Source: a virus
IMG/VR virus record: IMGVR_UViG_3300030943_000115
Location: 1-31,996 of that record
Reading direction: 5' to 3' (one strand)
Length of the DNA stretch: 31,996 nt
Below are positions 1 through 6,342 of this stretch, piece by piece (the first letter of the stretch is position 1; each line of letters begins with the position of its first letter). Below the pieces are notes generated by a model. It was not told the origin of the DNA and made no database searches. It saw only the letters and a list, made by a program, of their open reading frames with translations. Position numbers and translations under genes: made by a program.

Positions 1-379
1 CTTTGTTGTCAAAGTTTGCAACATAGTTGCAGGGATTTGGAGAGTTTAAGACGTTGAATGTTAAATAAATAGTAATTTATTAAGGTTTTTTAGTGTTTAG
101 AAAAATATAGCGATTGCATAGATTCTGTTTTTTGAATAATAAATGAATTTTCGACTTCGCACAACAAAAAATAATTTGATTTAAACAGCTTCGGTAATTT
201 TATTATTTATGTACAAATTATTGTTAGTAATGTTGATAAAGAGTATTTAATATATTGATATACAGTATTATAATGTGTTTTATGTTGATATTTTTTTGTA
301 TCTTTGTATTGTCAAAAGGTAGTCGAGCCACCTAATGACATAAATAAACTATTTTATTAACAACAAAAATTTCAAATTT
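1..379. other. AT-rich region without a gene, left edge
   Basis: I see no convincing reading frame here. The stretch is very AT-rich and holds a short hairpin near the left edge (TGCAAC, 3-nt loop, GTTGCA at about 18-32) and one good Bacteroidota-type -7 box at 299-306. It probably serves as the promoter and leader region of the gene starting at 380. The leader from the box to the start codon is about 70 nt. Confidence 0.5.
299..306 (+). promoter_or_regulatory. Bacteroidota-type -7 box upstream of the first gene
   Basis: TATCTTTG matches the TAnnTTTG -7 consensus of Bacteroidota primary-sigma promoters. It lies 73 nt upstream of the ATG at 380, with no gene between. The -33 region is T-rich but has no clear match, so the promoter call rests on the -7 box and position. 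Confidence 0.5.
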
Positions 380-730
380 ATGAAAGCAGAAAAAAATGTT
401 AGTATCACTAACACCGAAGCGGACGAACTGACCGCAAAATTAGAAGTACAACTTCAAGAAATTACCCACAAAAAAAGGTTGGCTGATAATAGGTCAATTT
501 TCCTACAGAAAAAAAGCTCTCTAGACGAGTTTAAACAATTAATTGAAACGGAAATGTCATCGGGGAACTTTGAATCAACAAAGTTTAAACTTTCTTTTTC
601 GACAGGAACGTACAGAGATGACGAAAAATTCACGATATCTAATACCGACCTGGTATTGTTTTTTGTGGATGGATTGACAAGCAAAATTGATGAACAGATT
701 ACGAAGCTTGAAACCGAACTAATCGGATAA
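380..730 (+). CDS. Hypothetical protein, 116 aa
   Basis: I do not recognise a named family. The protein is charged and looks helical at both ends (about residues 10-55 and 95-116), with a more beta-like middle containing an FSTGTYRDDEKFTISN stretch. No signal peptide or membrane segment is visible. The ATG is preceded by an AAATTT tract, as is that of the next gene. It is the first of three small + strand genes (this one, an ArdC-N-like and a SymE-like gene) that look like a phage accessory block. An opposite-strand frame over it has no features of its own and was not called. Confidence 0.7.
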   Translation: MKAEKNVSITNTEADELTAKLEVQLQEITHKKRLADNRSIFLQKKSSLDEFKQLIETEMSSGNFESTKFKLSFSTGTYRDDEKFTISNTDLVLFFVDGLTSKIDEQITKLETELIG

Positions 731-736
731 AAAAAA

Positions 737-773
737 GAATGTGTGGGATAAGTTTCGAGCCTCCCACACATTC
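737..773. terminator. Perfect 12-bp hairpin between accessory genes
   Basis: GAATGTGTGGGA (737-748) pairs perfectly with TCCCACACATTC (762-773) across a 13-nt loop. It is preceded by an A8 run, which would be a U-run if read from the minus strand. On + it is followed by AAACCATTTTAC, a poor U-tract. It may be an attenuator or a minus-strand terminator; only the structure is certain. Confidence 0.5.
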
Positions 774-821
774 AAACCATTTTACTAATTAAAATTTTCA
801 TTTTAAAAGCACTGCAAATTT

Positions 822-1226
822 ATGGAAACTACATCAAATACGCAAACAAAACCAAAGCTTTACATTAAACGGAAACCAACCGAAAAGCAATTGGAAGCCA
901 TCAGGGCAAAACGTGACGAACTGAAATTGTTATCAATAGGAATTAAAGCACTTGTAAAAGAGGGTAAATACAATACGATTAACGAGGGATTAATTGAACT
1001 ATATGCCGAAGCTGGGTACACGAATTTAAAAACCCTACACCAATGGAATGAAATTAATATGAGCGTAAAGAAAGGCGAACACGCATTGTTATTGTGGGGA
1101 AGCCCGAAGAAAGAGGATAAGAAAGAAGAAACAACCGTTTCGGAAGATGGAGAAAAGAAAGAAACGTTTTACCCGCTTTGTTTTGTGTTCTCAGAAAATC
1201 AGGTACAACCAATGGTAGCAAGGTAA
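822..1226 (+). CDS. ArdC N-terminal-like ssDNA-binding domain protein, short
   Basis: This 134-aa protein resembles the N-terminal domain of ArdC-type antirestriction proteins. Its helical region (about residues 20-85) has the TLHQWNEINMSVKKGEHALLLWG pattern in outline (W75 region, V-KKGE, LLLWG), and FYPLCFVFSENQV closes the domain near residues 117-129. ArdC proteins bind single-stranded DNA and usually carry a C-terminal metallopeptidase domain of about 150 more residues. That domain is missing, so this is a stand-alone N-domain or a truncation. Its stop codon overlaps the next start (TAATG at 1224-1228), so the SymE-like gene is translationally coupled. The family call is by pattern only. 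Confidence 0.6.
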   Translation: METTSNTQTKPKLYIKRKPTEKQLEAIRAKRDELKLLSIGIKALVKEGKYNTINEGLIELYAEAGYTNLKTLHQWNEINMSVKKGEHALLLWGSPKKEDKKEETTVSEDGEKKETFYPLCFVFSENQVQPMVAR

Positions 1227-1465
1227 TGGAAAAGTTGTTAACAGTGTGTAGAGCCACACAGGGGAATAAATATACATCTGCTATCAACATAAAAGGAGAG
1301 TATTTGAAAAAGTTTGGTTTTGAGTTGGGCGATTTTGTTAAGGTAGAAATCTGCAAACATAAAATTGTCATACAAAAAAATGTTAATACCGAGCTTTTAA
1401 ATGCTATGGGAGCAAAGAACCCAGCACTTTTGACTATGATAGAAAATTTAGGAATGACAGTATAA
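1226..1465 (+). CDS. SymE-like AbrB-fold protein
   Basis: The 79-aa product carries the core of the SymE family: an INIKGEYLKKFGFELGDFVKV-type block (residues about 19-38) followed by a basic KIVIQK strand. In E. coli, SymE is an SOS-induced toxin-like protein with an AbrB-type fold linked to RNA cleavage and to the restriction locus. I chose the ATG at 1226 rather than the in-frame one at 1178: it overlaps the TAA of the ArdC-like gene by one base, and the extra upstream residues look unrelated. The last 25 residues are not typical of SymE. Toxic activity is inference only. Confidence 0.6.
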   Translation: MEKLLTVCRATQGNKYTSAINIKGEYLKKFGFELGDFVKVEICKHKIVIQKNVNTELLNAMGAKNPALLTMIENLGMTV

Positions 1466-1615
1466 ACGCATTAAACAGCAATTGAATAGGCTTCACCTCT
1501 TAATAAAGGGGGTGAATCCTTCGTGTCGACTACTTTTTGTCTCTCCAAAAAGTAGCAAAAAGGCGAAAACGCCCATAAAGGGCAGAGTTGAAAAAAATAT
1601 TTTGTAGTGCTGTTA
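1466..1615. other. Hairpin-rich spacer
   Basis: There is no gene here. The stretch holds a hairpin with arms TTCACCTCTT and AAGGGGGTGAA (around 1492-1516), a perfect 10-bp hairpin CTACTTTTTG/CAAAAAGTAG (1530-1539 with 1546-1555) and a small GGCG-AAAA-CGCC hairpin near 1562-1573. It separates the accessory block from the late genes and probably ends transcription from the left. Confidence 0.55.
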
Positions 1616-1647
1616 GCATCGGACTGTGAAGTTCGGTGCTTTTTTTT
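1616..1647 (+). terminator. Terminator hairpin with GUGA tetraloop
   Basis: A 10-bp fully paired RNA stem (1616-1625 with 1630-1639, two G-U pairs) is capped by GUGA, a GNRA tetraloop closed by U-A, and is followed directly by T8. The T-run touches the late promoter that starts at 1647, so termination and restart are adjacent. Confidence 0.85.
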
Positions 1648-1682
1648 GTCCTTTTCCTAGCCTGTATTCCTTTTTAATTTTG
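1647..1682 (+). promoter_or_regulatory. Late promoter copy 1 (TGTCC-N-TAATTTTG)
   Basis: TGTCCTTTTCCT starts at 1647 and a -7 box TAATTTTG lies at 1675-1682, 28 bp from the first T of TGTCC to the T of the box. The ATG of the first late gene (1703) is 21 nt after the final G of the box. Both distances recur at 6287 and 13660, and the 28-bp one also at 8565 and 13107, so I read this as a phage late promoter with an unusual -33 region. Confidence 0.8.
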
Positions 1683-1702
1683 TATCGTTAAAGTTTCAAT
1701 TT

Positions 1703-2767
1703 ATGGTAGAAGATCGTTTCCCTGCTTCCGGATTAAGTGCTGAATATGGTGACATTGTGATTAGCAGTGTTGCCGGTTCTGTTATTGTAGAAATATCATA
1801 TTCCGGATCAGTAATTTTATATGAAAATTATACTGCAGATGCTGATGGAAAAATTTACATCAAGGAAATTGGAGAATTAGCATTAAGTCTTGTTGAGTCA
1901 ACCGATTTTATGACAGCTAATGGTTATTCAGGAATTGGAACTATTCAATTATCAATCTCAATTATTGGAGCAACAACCATTACGAAAACTGTAACATTTT
2001 ACATTTCGAAGATTGATTTTAGAAGTACTCTAGATGTAGCATTGCTTTCAAAAATTCCATTGTCAAGATCGACAATTAAAATAACTGGTCCAGGACGTAC
2101 TGAGTGTGTTTCATTTTACGGAAATTCAACAGTAAAAGCTTATGTTGTAAAAAAGGGCACAGAACAGGATGTATCGGTTAGTTTTGATATTGTAAGTTAT
2201 TCATTGGCCAATAAAATTTATAATACTAATGTTTCTCCGGAAATAATTGCTGCTCTGGCTGTATGTGAAGTTTCAGATTTGATTTATTATAACATATATA
2301 CTTCTACAGATGCTATAGTTCAATTTAAGATGGATCATAAAAATTATCCTGCAAAATCTACATTTATTTTTATGAACTGTTTTGGTGCTCAGGAAACATT
2401 TACCTGTATTGCGGATAATGAAAGTTTGAAAAAGTGGAATAGGGAATTTGGATCTACAAGTAATAATCAAATTCAGATTAGTGCTGATATGGTTGATTCT
2501 GTGAAAATTAATACAGGTAATGTGAATGCCAAATCTTTAGATATAATAAGTGATTTGCTTCAGTCTGATCAGATTGCATTAATTGATGACTTGGGCTTTT
2601 TGCCAATTGTAATTACTGAAGAAAACTATAGTAATAATAGTCGGAGAGATCAATTGAAATCTATTGATTTTACATACCGGTTGAAGTCAAATAAACCTGT
2701 TTCAAGATATTCAGTATTCAAAAAACCAAAAGTGTTTAGTACCGAATTCGATAATACATTCAACTAA
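1703..2767 (+). CDS. Probable phage virion or tail-associated protein, 354 aa
   Basis: The protein is rich in beta strands and in S/T/V/I, with little charge, as in virion proteins. A segment around residues 215-235 (KNYPAKSTFIFMNCFGAQETFTC) resembles the F-x-N-x-x-G-x-x-E-x-F-T motif I associate with tail or baseplate proteins of Bacteroidota phages. There is no signal peptide or membrane segment. It is the first gene after late promoter copy 1, with the start fixed by the promoter-to-ATG spacing shared with two other late genes. Its stop overlaps the next start by one base (TAATG). The exact role is unknown. Confidence 0.6.
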   Translation: MVEDRFPASGLSAEYGDIVISSVAGSVIVEISYSGSVILYENYTADADGKIYIKEIGELALSLVESTDFMTANGYSGIGTIQLSISIIGATTITKTVTFYISKIDFRSTLDVALLSKIPLSRSTIKITGPGRTECVSFYGNSTVKAYVVKKGTEQDVSVSFDIVSYSLANKIYNTNVSPEIIAALAVCEVSDLIYYNIYTSTDAIVQFKMDHKNYPAKSTFIFMNCFGAQETFTCIADNESLKKWNREFGSTSNNQIQISADMVDSVKINTGNVNAKSLDIISDLLQSDQIALIDDLGFLPIVITEENYSNNSRRDQLKSIDFTYRLKSNKPVSRYSVFKKPKVFSTEFDNTFN

Positions 2768-3054
2768 TGCATAATAGACCAATTGAAATACGGCGCAATA
2801 TGGTTCTGAAGGAACTTGATATTAAATGGGATCCTTACGGAAATCGTAGGGTTTTCTCTATAAAGTTTGTGACTCTTTCCGGAAAGATACACTTTTTCCC
2901 AATGGCATGTTGCCGGGGATTACGATACGATGTGCATGAAGCTCGTCAGCGTGGAATACAGCCATGTGACGAACGCGGGAACCTTATAGATCATGTTTAT
3001 CCGGTTGGCATTGATGCCATCACTCAATATAATCAAATGGAAGTAATACTTTAA
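2767..3054 (+). CDS. Conserved-looking phage protein, 95 aa
   Basis: A small basic protein without signal peptide or membrane helix. It has a compact pattern (IKWDPYGNRRVFSIKFVTLSGK near residues 19-40, then MACCRGLRYD) and a GNLIDHVYPVGID tail, which suggests one small alpha/beta domain. Two adjacent cysteines (CC) lie near residue 49. It is translationally coupled to the preceding gene and ends 4 nt before the portal gene, so it likely acts with one of them in virion assembly. I recognise no family. Confidence 0.6.
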   Translation: MHNRPIEIRRNMVLKELDIKWDPYGNRRVFSIKFVTLSGKIHFFPMACCRGLRYDVHEARQRGIQPCDERGNLIDHVYPVGIDAITQYNQMEVIL

Positions 3055-3058
3055 AACT

Positions 3059-4423
3059 ATGGATATATTATTTAACGACAAAGGAACTCCGCTTATTATG
3101 ACTTCGAAGCGAGTGTTCGCTTCTACTACCGGAGCTCCTAAAGGTATTACTGCCGATGAAAAAAAGGCATTGATTCAGACGGTTGATACTAAATTGGATC
3201 AGGATTTTTTGGCGTTGACAGGAATACGCCTATTGGCTTGGAACTCAAATAATGATTTTCCGCAATGGGCTGACAAGATAATTACTTCTACCAGCGTGTT
3301 GAATTCGGGCTTAAAGTTCATTCGTAACTTCACCATTGGTCAAGGTGTGTACGCCTGTAGAGTTACCGGCTATGATGCTGACGGTAACGAAATACTTGAA
3401 GCATATCCGGATCCAATTCCACAACAGATTGTTTCATCTCCTACAACCAGGCGTTATTTTGAATTAGCCGGTCGTGATTATTTTAAATTCGGATGCTCAG
3501 GCGTTCAGCTAGTACCTAATGCTGACGGGTCTCAAATTGTAGGTCTGAACGTACTCAATGCTTATTATCTTCGCCTGAGTGAGCGTGATGCCAATGGGTT
3601 GGAAAAATGTGTCGTTTCCGGAAAATTCCCGGATAATCCTGGTACTGGTGATTTCACCGTATACGATGTGTTATTGGATTACGATCCAATCCTTGACATG
3701 GACATTCGCCGTGCGGAAGGTAAAGGCAAAGAAAGTGCAATATTCATGATTCGCGATAGCTGGAGTAATCGCGACACCTATTCAGAACCTATATGGCTAT
3801 CAGCTTATTTGGCCGGATGGATTGATATTGCAAAGTCAGTACCGAAATATCTAAATAAAGCCTATAAAAATCAGGTAACTAATAAATTACATATTCAAAT
3901 ACCATACTCTTTTTGGGATAAGAAATTTCCTGAATCTGAATTTGAGGAAAAGGCAGATAGAGAAGCTGCTATTGGCATGTATATGGATGATATTGAAACT
4001 AATTTATTAGGCGCTGAGAATGCCGAAAAACCATTATTCACTCATTATTCTACCAGCGATACTAATGGTAAGATTGAAGATGGTTGGATAATTACAAGGG
4101 TTGATGGTGCCGGTAAAGATGCTGACAAACTTGTTACCAGTGCAGCTGCTAATTCAGAGATCCTTTTTGCTTTAATGATTAACCCGAACGTACTTGGTGC
4201 CGGGATGCCTGGTGGTACTTATGCCGGTAATCAGGGAGGTAGCAATATCCGTGAAGCCTTTTTAGTAAATATTGCCAACGCGTGGGTAGATCGTCAGAAC
4301 TTTTTGGATCCGCTTGAAATTCGCCTACGATATAACGGTTATACCGATGTTGTACTACGCTACCGCAATACCATACTTACCACGCTCGACAAGGGTAGTG
4401 GTACTCAGAAGAATTTAGCTTGA
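3059..4423 (+). CDS. Phage portal protein (putative)
   Basis: The 454-aa product has the outline of a siphophage portal, the dodecameric ring through which DNA enters and leaves the capsid. The N-terminal part has a P-QWADKI-TS-L-SGLKFIRNFTIGQGVYA stretch (about residues 67-100). The middle is beta-rich (LNAYYLRLSERD). The C-terminal part has an EILFALMINPNVLGAG clip-like region (about 367-382), then SNIREAFL and an LDPLEIRL segment, typical of portals in Bacteroidota phages. The ATG lies 5 nt after the previous stop. No large terminase lies beside it, which is unusual. The call is by pattern and position and could be wrong in detail. Confidence 0.6.
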   Translation: MDILFNDKGTPLIMTSKRVFASTTGAPKGITADEKKALIQTVDTKLDQDFLALTGIRLLAWNSNNDFPQWADKIITSTSVLNSGLKFIRNFTIGQGVYACRVTGYDADGNEILEAYPDPIPQQIVSSPTTRRYFELAGRDYFKFGCSGVQLVPNADGSQIVGLNVLNAYYLRLSERDANGLEKCVVSGKFPDNPGTGDFTVYDVLLDYDPILDMDIRRAEGKGKESAIFMIRDSWSNRDTYSEPIWLSAYLAGWIDIAKSVPKYLNKAYKNQVTNKLHIQIPYSFWDKKFPESEFEEKADREAAIGMYMDDIETNLLGAENAEKPLFTHYSTSDTNGKIEDGWIITRVDGAGKDADKLVTSAAANSEILFALMINPNVLGAGMPGGTYAGNQGGSNIREAFLVNIANAWVDRQNFLDPLEIRLRYNGYTDVVLRYRNTILTTLDKGSGTQKNLA

Positions 4424-4460
4424 TTTTTTTTCATTTTGTATTAGATTTACTCATAGACCA

Positions 4461-4499
4461 GGTACCGCTCAACTGTGAAGTTCAGTGGTATCGTTTTTT
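4461..4499 (+). terminator. Terminator hairpin with GUGA tetraloop after the portal gene
   Basis: Arms 4461-4474 and 4479-4492 form 13 pairs with one C-C mismatch around a GUGA loop closed by U-A, followed by T6 (4494-4499). It has the same loop as the terminators at 1616 and 13621 but a different stem. Confidence 0.8.
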
Positions 4500-4511
4500 A
4501 AATAAATTACT

Positions 4512-4519
4512 TATCTTTG
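4512..4519 (+). promoter_or_regulatory. Promoter giving a nearly leaderless transcript
   Basis: TATCTTTG is a perfect TAnnTTTG -7 box. The ATG of the 38-aa gene is at 4524, only 5 nt after the last G of the box, so the transcript would start at or a few bases from the start codon. The TGTCC element of the late promoters is absent 28 bp upstream, so this is a host-type promoter independent of the late ones. Confidence 0.6.
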
Positions 4520-4523
4520 CGCT

Positions 4524-4640
4524 ATGCTTACCGAAAATCAAAAACAACGATTTATTTACCAACCACTAGCCGGGATTGCTATTCTGGCTATAGTTGCTAT
4601 TATATATTTAGTATCAACATTTTTAAAATCTATTTTATGA
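4524..4640 (+). CDS. Small single-span membrane protein, 38 aa
   Basis: The frame starts at an ATG just after a -7 box and encodes a short polar N-terminus (MLTENQKQRF) followed by one hydrophobic segment (about residues 13-36) and stops with TGA. That TGA shares bases with the ATG of the following secreted protein gene (ATGA at 4637-4640), which indicates coupled translation. Nothing else is known about it; it could help anchor, export or regulate the partner. It is short, but promoter, coupling and membrane segment all agree. Confidence 0.55.
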   Translation: MLTENQKQRFIYQPLAGIAILAIVAIIYLVSTFLKSIL

Positions 4641-5149
4641 AGAAAGTTTTATTACTAGCCGTAATGGCTATTTTTTTTGTTTGTGTGAATTCGTTTTCTC
4701 AAGTAGACTCAATTTGTGGAGTGCTTCCTAGCAAAAATGGGATTGTTACATTTGATAATGTCGTGAAAATTGATAGTCTTAGTTCAAATAAGCTTTATAA
4801 TTATGCAAAGTTATGGATTTCACAGAATTTCGTAAGTTCTAAGGCTGTTATTGATTCAGACATTGAAAATTCAATGATTTCAATTTCTGCTATACTTGGA
4901 AATAATTCAGTTGAAAATTATTCTTTTAAAATGAATATACAGTTTAAGGATAATAGATTTAAGTATACGATAACAGACATCATTCTTCATTTAAAATTTA
5001 CAGGACTTCAACCTATTGATAAACATATTGAAGAATTACCTGCAATTATAGAATGTAAAAAATCGAGTCTAATTGAAATAAAAATGAAATTTGATAATTT
5101 AGTTAAAGGTTTAATTACTTCAATGAATAAAAAAAACGATAATTGGTGA
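4637..5149 (+). CDS. Secreted DUF4468-like protein
   Basis: Starting at the ATG at 4637, the 170-aa product has a classic signal peptide (MKKVLLLAVMAIFFVCVNSF, cleavage near SFSQ) and then a domain resembling DUF4468: KLYNYAKLWISQNF, a middle ISISA strand, and FKDNRFKYTITDI near residue 110. DUF4468 proteins are Bacteroidota envelope-associated proteins of unknown function, often with a TBP-like fold. The in-frame upstream extension to 4517 is rejected, because it would precede a perfect signal peptide and because the ATGA overlap supports 4637. With its own promoter between terminators, it looks like a lysogenic-conversion (moron) gene rather than a virion gene. Confidence 0.7.
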   Translation: MKKVLLLAVMAIFFVCVNSFSQVDSICGVLPSKNGIVTFDNVVKIDSLSSNKLYNYAKLWISQNFVSSKAVIDSDIENSMISISAILGNNSVENYSFKMNIQFKDNRFKYTITDIILHLKFTGLQPIDKHIEELPAIIECKKSSLIEIKMKFDNLVKGLITSMNKKNDNW

Positions 5150-5188
5150 AATAATTTCATTTTTTCATTGCTATTTCAAAAAATAGTG

Positions 5189-5197
5189 TAATCTTTG
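5189..5197 (+). promoter_or_regulatory. Possible promoter for the small-gene operon
   Basis: The sequence TAATCTTTG contains AATCTTTG, one base from the TAnnTTTG consensus, about 80 nt before the 49-aa frame and 210 nt before the gene at 5407. The -33 region has no clear match. If used, the transcript would carry a long leader containing the terminator-like hairpin at 5230 and the interlocked repeats at 5283-5403. Confidence 0.4.
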
Positions 5198-5229
5198 CAA
5201 CGCAGAAAACAAAATAGGACATACGGTGT

Positions 5230-5252
5230 CCACCAAACGAGGTGGTTTTTTT
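5230..5252 (+). terminator. Short terminator hairpin in the leader
   Basis: CCACC (5230-5234), a 6-nt loop and GGTGG (5241-5245) are followed by T7. It would end transcription from the DUF4468-like gene, or attenuate transcription that starts at about 5200. Confidence 0.6.
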
Positions 5253-5279
5253 ATGCCCAAAAACTAACTTATTGAAAAT

Positions 5280-5429
5280 ATGGCGATGCCATATATCGAA
5301 CCTGAACCGGTAACGGTCGACAGGTATTATGCCCTATGGTGTTTTCTGCAGCGATATATGAGCATCGCTTTTTTGTGCTCTAAAACCAAATGCAGAAAAC
5401 ACCGTTATGAACCAAACAACCACTCGTAG
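5280..5429 (+). CDS. Possible 49-aa protein overlapping the next gene
   Basis: An ATG at 5280 opens a 49-codon frame ending TAG at 5427-5429, overlapping the gene at 5407 by 23 nt in another frame. The product begins MAMPYIEPEPVTVDRYYALW and ends basic (CSKTKCRKHRYEPNNHS); it has four cysteines and a possible short amphipathic helix. The composition looks protein-like, and the downstream genes also overlap one another. Against it, the same bases hold two long interlocked inverted repeats that could explain the conservation as RNA instead. I list both readings. Confidence 0.4.
   Translation: MAMPYIEPEPVTVDRYYALWCFLQRYMSIAFLCSKTKCRKHRYEPNNHS
5283..5403 (+). ncRNA. Predicted pseudoknot-forming leader RNA
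   Basis: Stem A pairs 5283-5298 with 5352-5368 (16 pairs, one bulged A) and is followed by T6. Stem B pairs 5338-5350 perfectly with 5391-5403 (13 bp). The 5' arm of B lies in the loop of A and the 3' arm of A lies in the loop of B, which is pseudoknot topology. One nucleotide separates the stems, so they could stack. Inside loop A there is a further hairpin, 5300-5325, with a CCG-GUAA-CGG tip. Stem B ends 3 nt before the ATG at 5407 and would mask the start region. Regulation or attenuation is inference. Confidence 0.5.
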
Positions 5430-5661
5430 GCATCGCCCTACAAAGCCGGTAAAACAACTACCGGTAGAACTTACCAAAATAACGAGCGTAGTCAATGCGC
5501 TAAGTTGCCTCAATGAATTTGTGAAAGAAGCCCGGAAAGAAATCCGGAGGCATAAAAATGTAAAGATGAGACTTCGTCAGGACGATTTATGCGGCTCTAT
5601 GTTATTTGTATTCGATGATTTTAGTTTATGTATTGATTTTACGGAAGGGATAACGGTATGA
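5407..5661 (+). CDS. Small basic phage protein, 84 aa
   Basis: The first 20 residues are basic and probably disordered (TTTRRHRPTKPVK). A helical stretch rich in K/R/E follows (NEFVKEARKEIRRHKNVKMR, about residues 37-57), and the end is acidic and hydrophobic. I recognise no family. The ATG lies 3 nt after the end of the long stem B. The stop codon overlaps the next start (ATGA at 5658-5661), so it begins a coupled chain of three small genes. Confidence 0.6.
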   Translation: MNQTTTRRHRPTKPVKQLPVELTKITSVVNALSCLNEFVKEARKEIRRHKNVKMRLRQDDLCGSMLFVFDDFSLCIDFTEGITV

Positions 5662-5936
5662 CAAAAATAGACGGTTTTACAGTAAGTCCAGAATTGGTAC
5701 AGTCGCTAAAAATGTGGTGTCCGCGTCGTGAGTATGACGAAACTTTACTTATGAGTTATATTGATTATATTTCTCGTATACAAGATTTTCTTTGTCGTCA
5801 TATGGATGAATTGCCTCCAAAATGTATGCCTGAAATTAGTGAATATCTTGGCGAATTAGTAACTATTAAAGATGATTTAAAGCGACTTGAAAAATTATTA
5901 CCAATAATTACGAATGAAGAAAGGGAAGCATCATGA
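5658..5936 (+). CDS. Small phage protein, 92 aa
   Basis: A mostly helical acidic protein with a PRREYDETLLMSYIDYISRI stretch and a C-terminal helix (DDLKRLEKLLPII). No signal peptide or membrane segment. It overlaps both neighbours by ATGA (5658-5661 and 5933-5936). It could be a small assembly or chaperone-type protein given the late-gene setting, but I see no diagnostic motif. Confidence 0.6.
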   Translation: MTKIDGFTVSPELVQSLKMWCPRREYDETLLMSYIDYISRIQDFLCRHMDELPPKCMPEISEYLGELVTIKDDLKRLEKLLPIITNEEREAS

Positions 5937-6229
5937 AAAAGAAACGAATTGGATTTGACTCCTACGGTGACGAAGATCCAGAAGAAAAAGACAACGTGAA
6001 TAAATCCGTTGAGCAGATTAAAACCTTTCTACAGGCAATTTATTCTAATGATGGAACTACGGAGCAAAAGGAGTTCCGAACTACACGAGATCTGATCTAT
6101 GAGCTACGGGATATGATTACGGCTGGGTTCAAAGATATGAACGAAGCGCTTTCCGATTTAGGCTATGAACTGGAGTATCTGGAGGGAGTTCCACACTGGA
6201 TTTTATACGAGAGAACCCCTAACCCCTAA
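5933..6229 (+). CDS. Small phage protein, 98 aa
   Basis: Starts with KKKRIGFDSYGDEDPEEKDN, an acidic and probably disordered stretch, then two predicted helices (VEQIKTFLQAIYS and DLIYELRDMITAGFKDMNEAL). The end runs into C-rich DNA (RTPNP). No family recognised. Last gene of the overlapping trio, followed by the strong terminator at 6256. Confidence 0.6.
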   Translation: MKKKRIGFDSYGDEDPEEKDNVNKSVEQIKTFLQAIYSNDGTTEQKEFRTTRDLIYELRDMITAGFKDMNEALSDLGYELEYLEGVPHWILYERTPNP

Positions 6230-6255
6230 AGGGGAATAAATCACCTCACCCCCTG

Positions 6256-6285
6256 CCCCCTCTCCTTAAGGCGAGGGGGTTTTTT
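6256..6285 (+). terminator. Strong GC-rich terminator
   Basis: CCCCCTC (6256-6262) pairs with GAGGGGG (6273-6279); inside it CC/GG can pair around TTAA. T6 follows at 6280-6285. It abuts late promoter copy 2, repeating the terminator-then-promoter arrangement seen at 1616-1682. Confidence 0.85.
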
Positions 6286-6286
6286 A

Positions 6287-6322
6287 TGTCCTTTTCCTGC
6301 CCTCACATAACTTATAAATTTG
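6287..6322 (+). promoter_or_regulatory. Late promoter copy 2 (TGTCC-N-TAAATTTG)
   Basis: TGTCCTTTTCCT begins at 6287 and TAAATTTG lies at 6315-6322, again 28 bp apart, with the ATG at 6343 exactly 21 nt after the G of the box. The bases after the box (TACAATCAAAAT) are shared with copy 3 at 13695. Confidence 0.8.
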
Positions 6323-6342
6323 TACAATCAAAATTATAAGTT

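Noticed and set aside
1492-1555. IS or MITE ends from the paired hairpins
   Set aside because: No long terminal repeats, no transposase and no target duplication; the hairpins look like ordinary terminators.
4517-4636. N-terminal extension of the DUF4468-like protein
   Set aside because: The downstream ATG begins a perfect signal peptide and overlaps the stop of the 38-aa frame; the extension is the wrong-frame reading of that small gene.
5227-5260. Another TGTCC late promoter copy
   Set aside because: No TAnnTTTG box lies 28 bp downstream; the TGTCC is part of the CCACC terminator hairpin.
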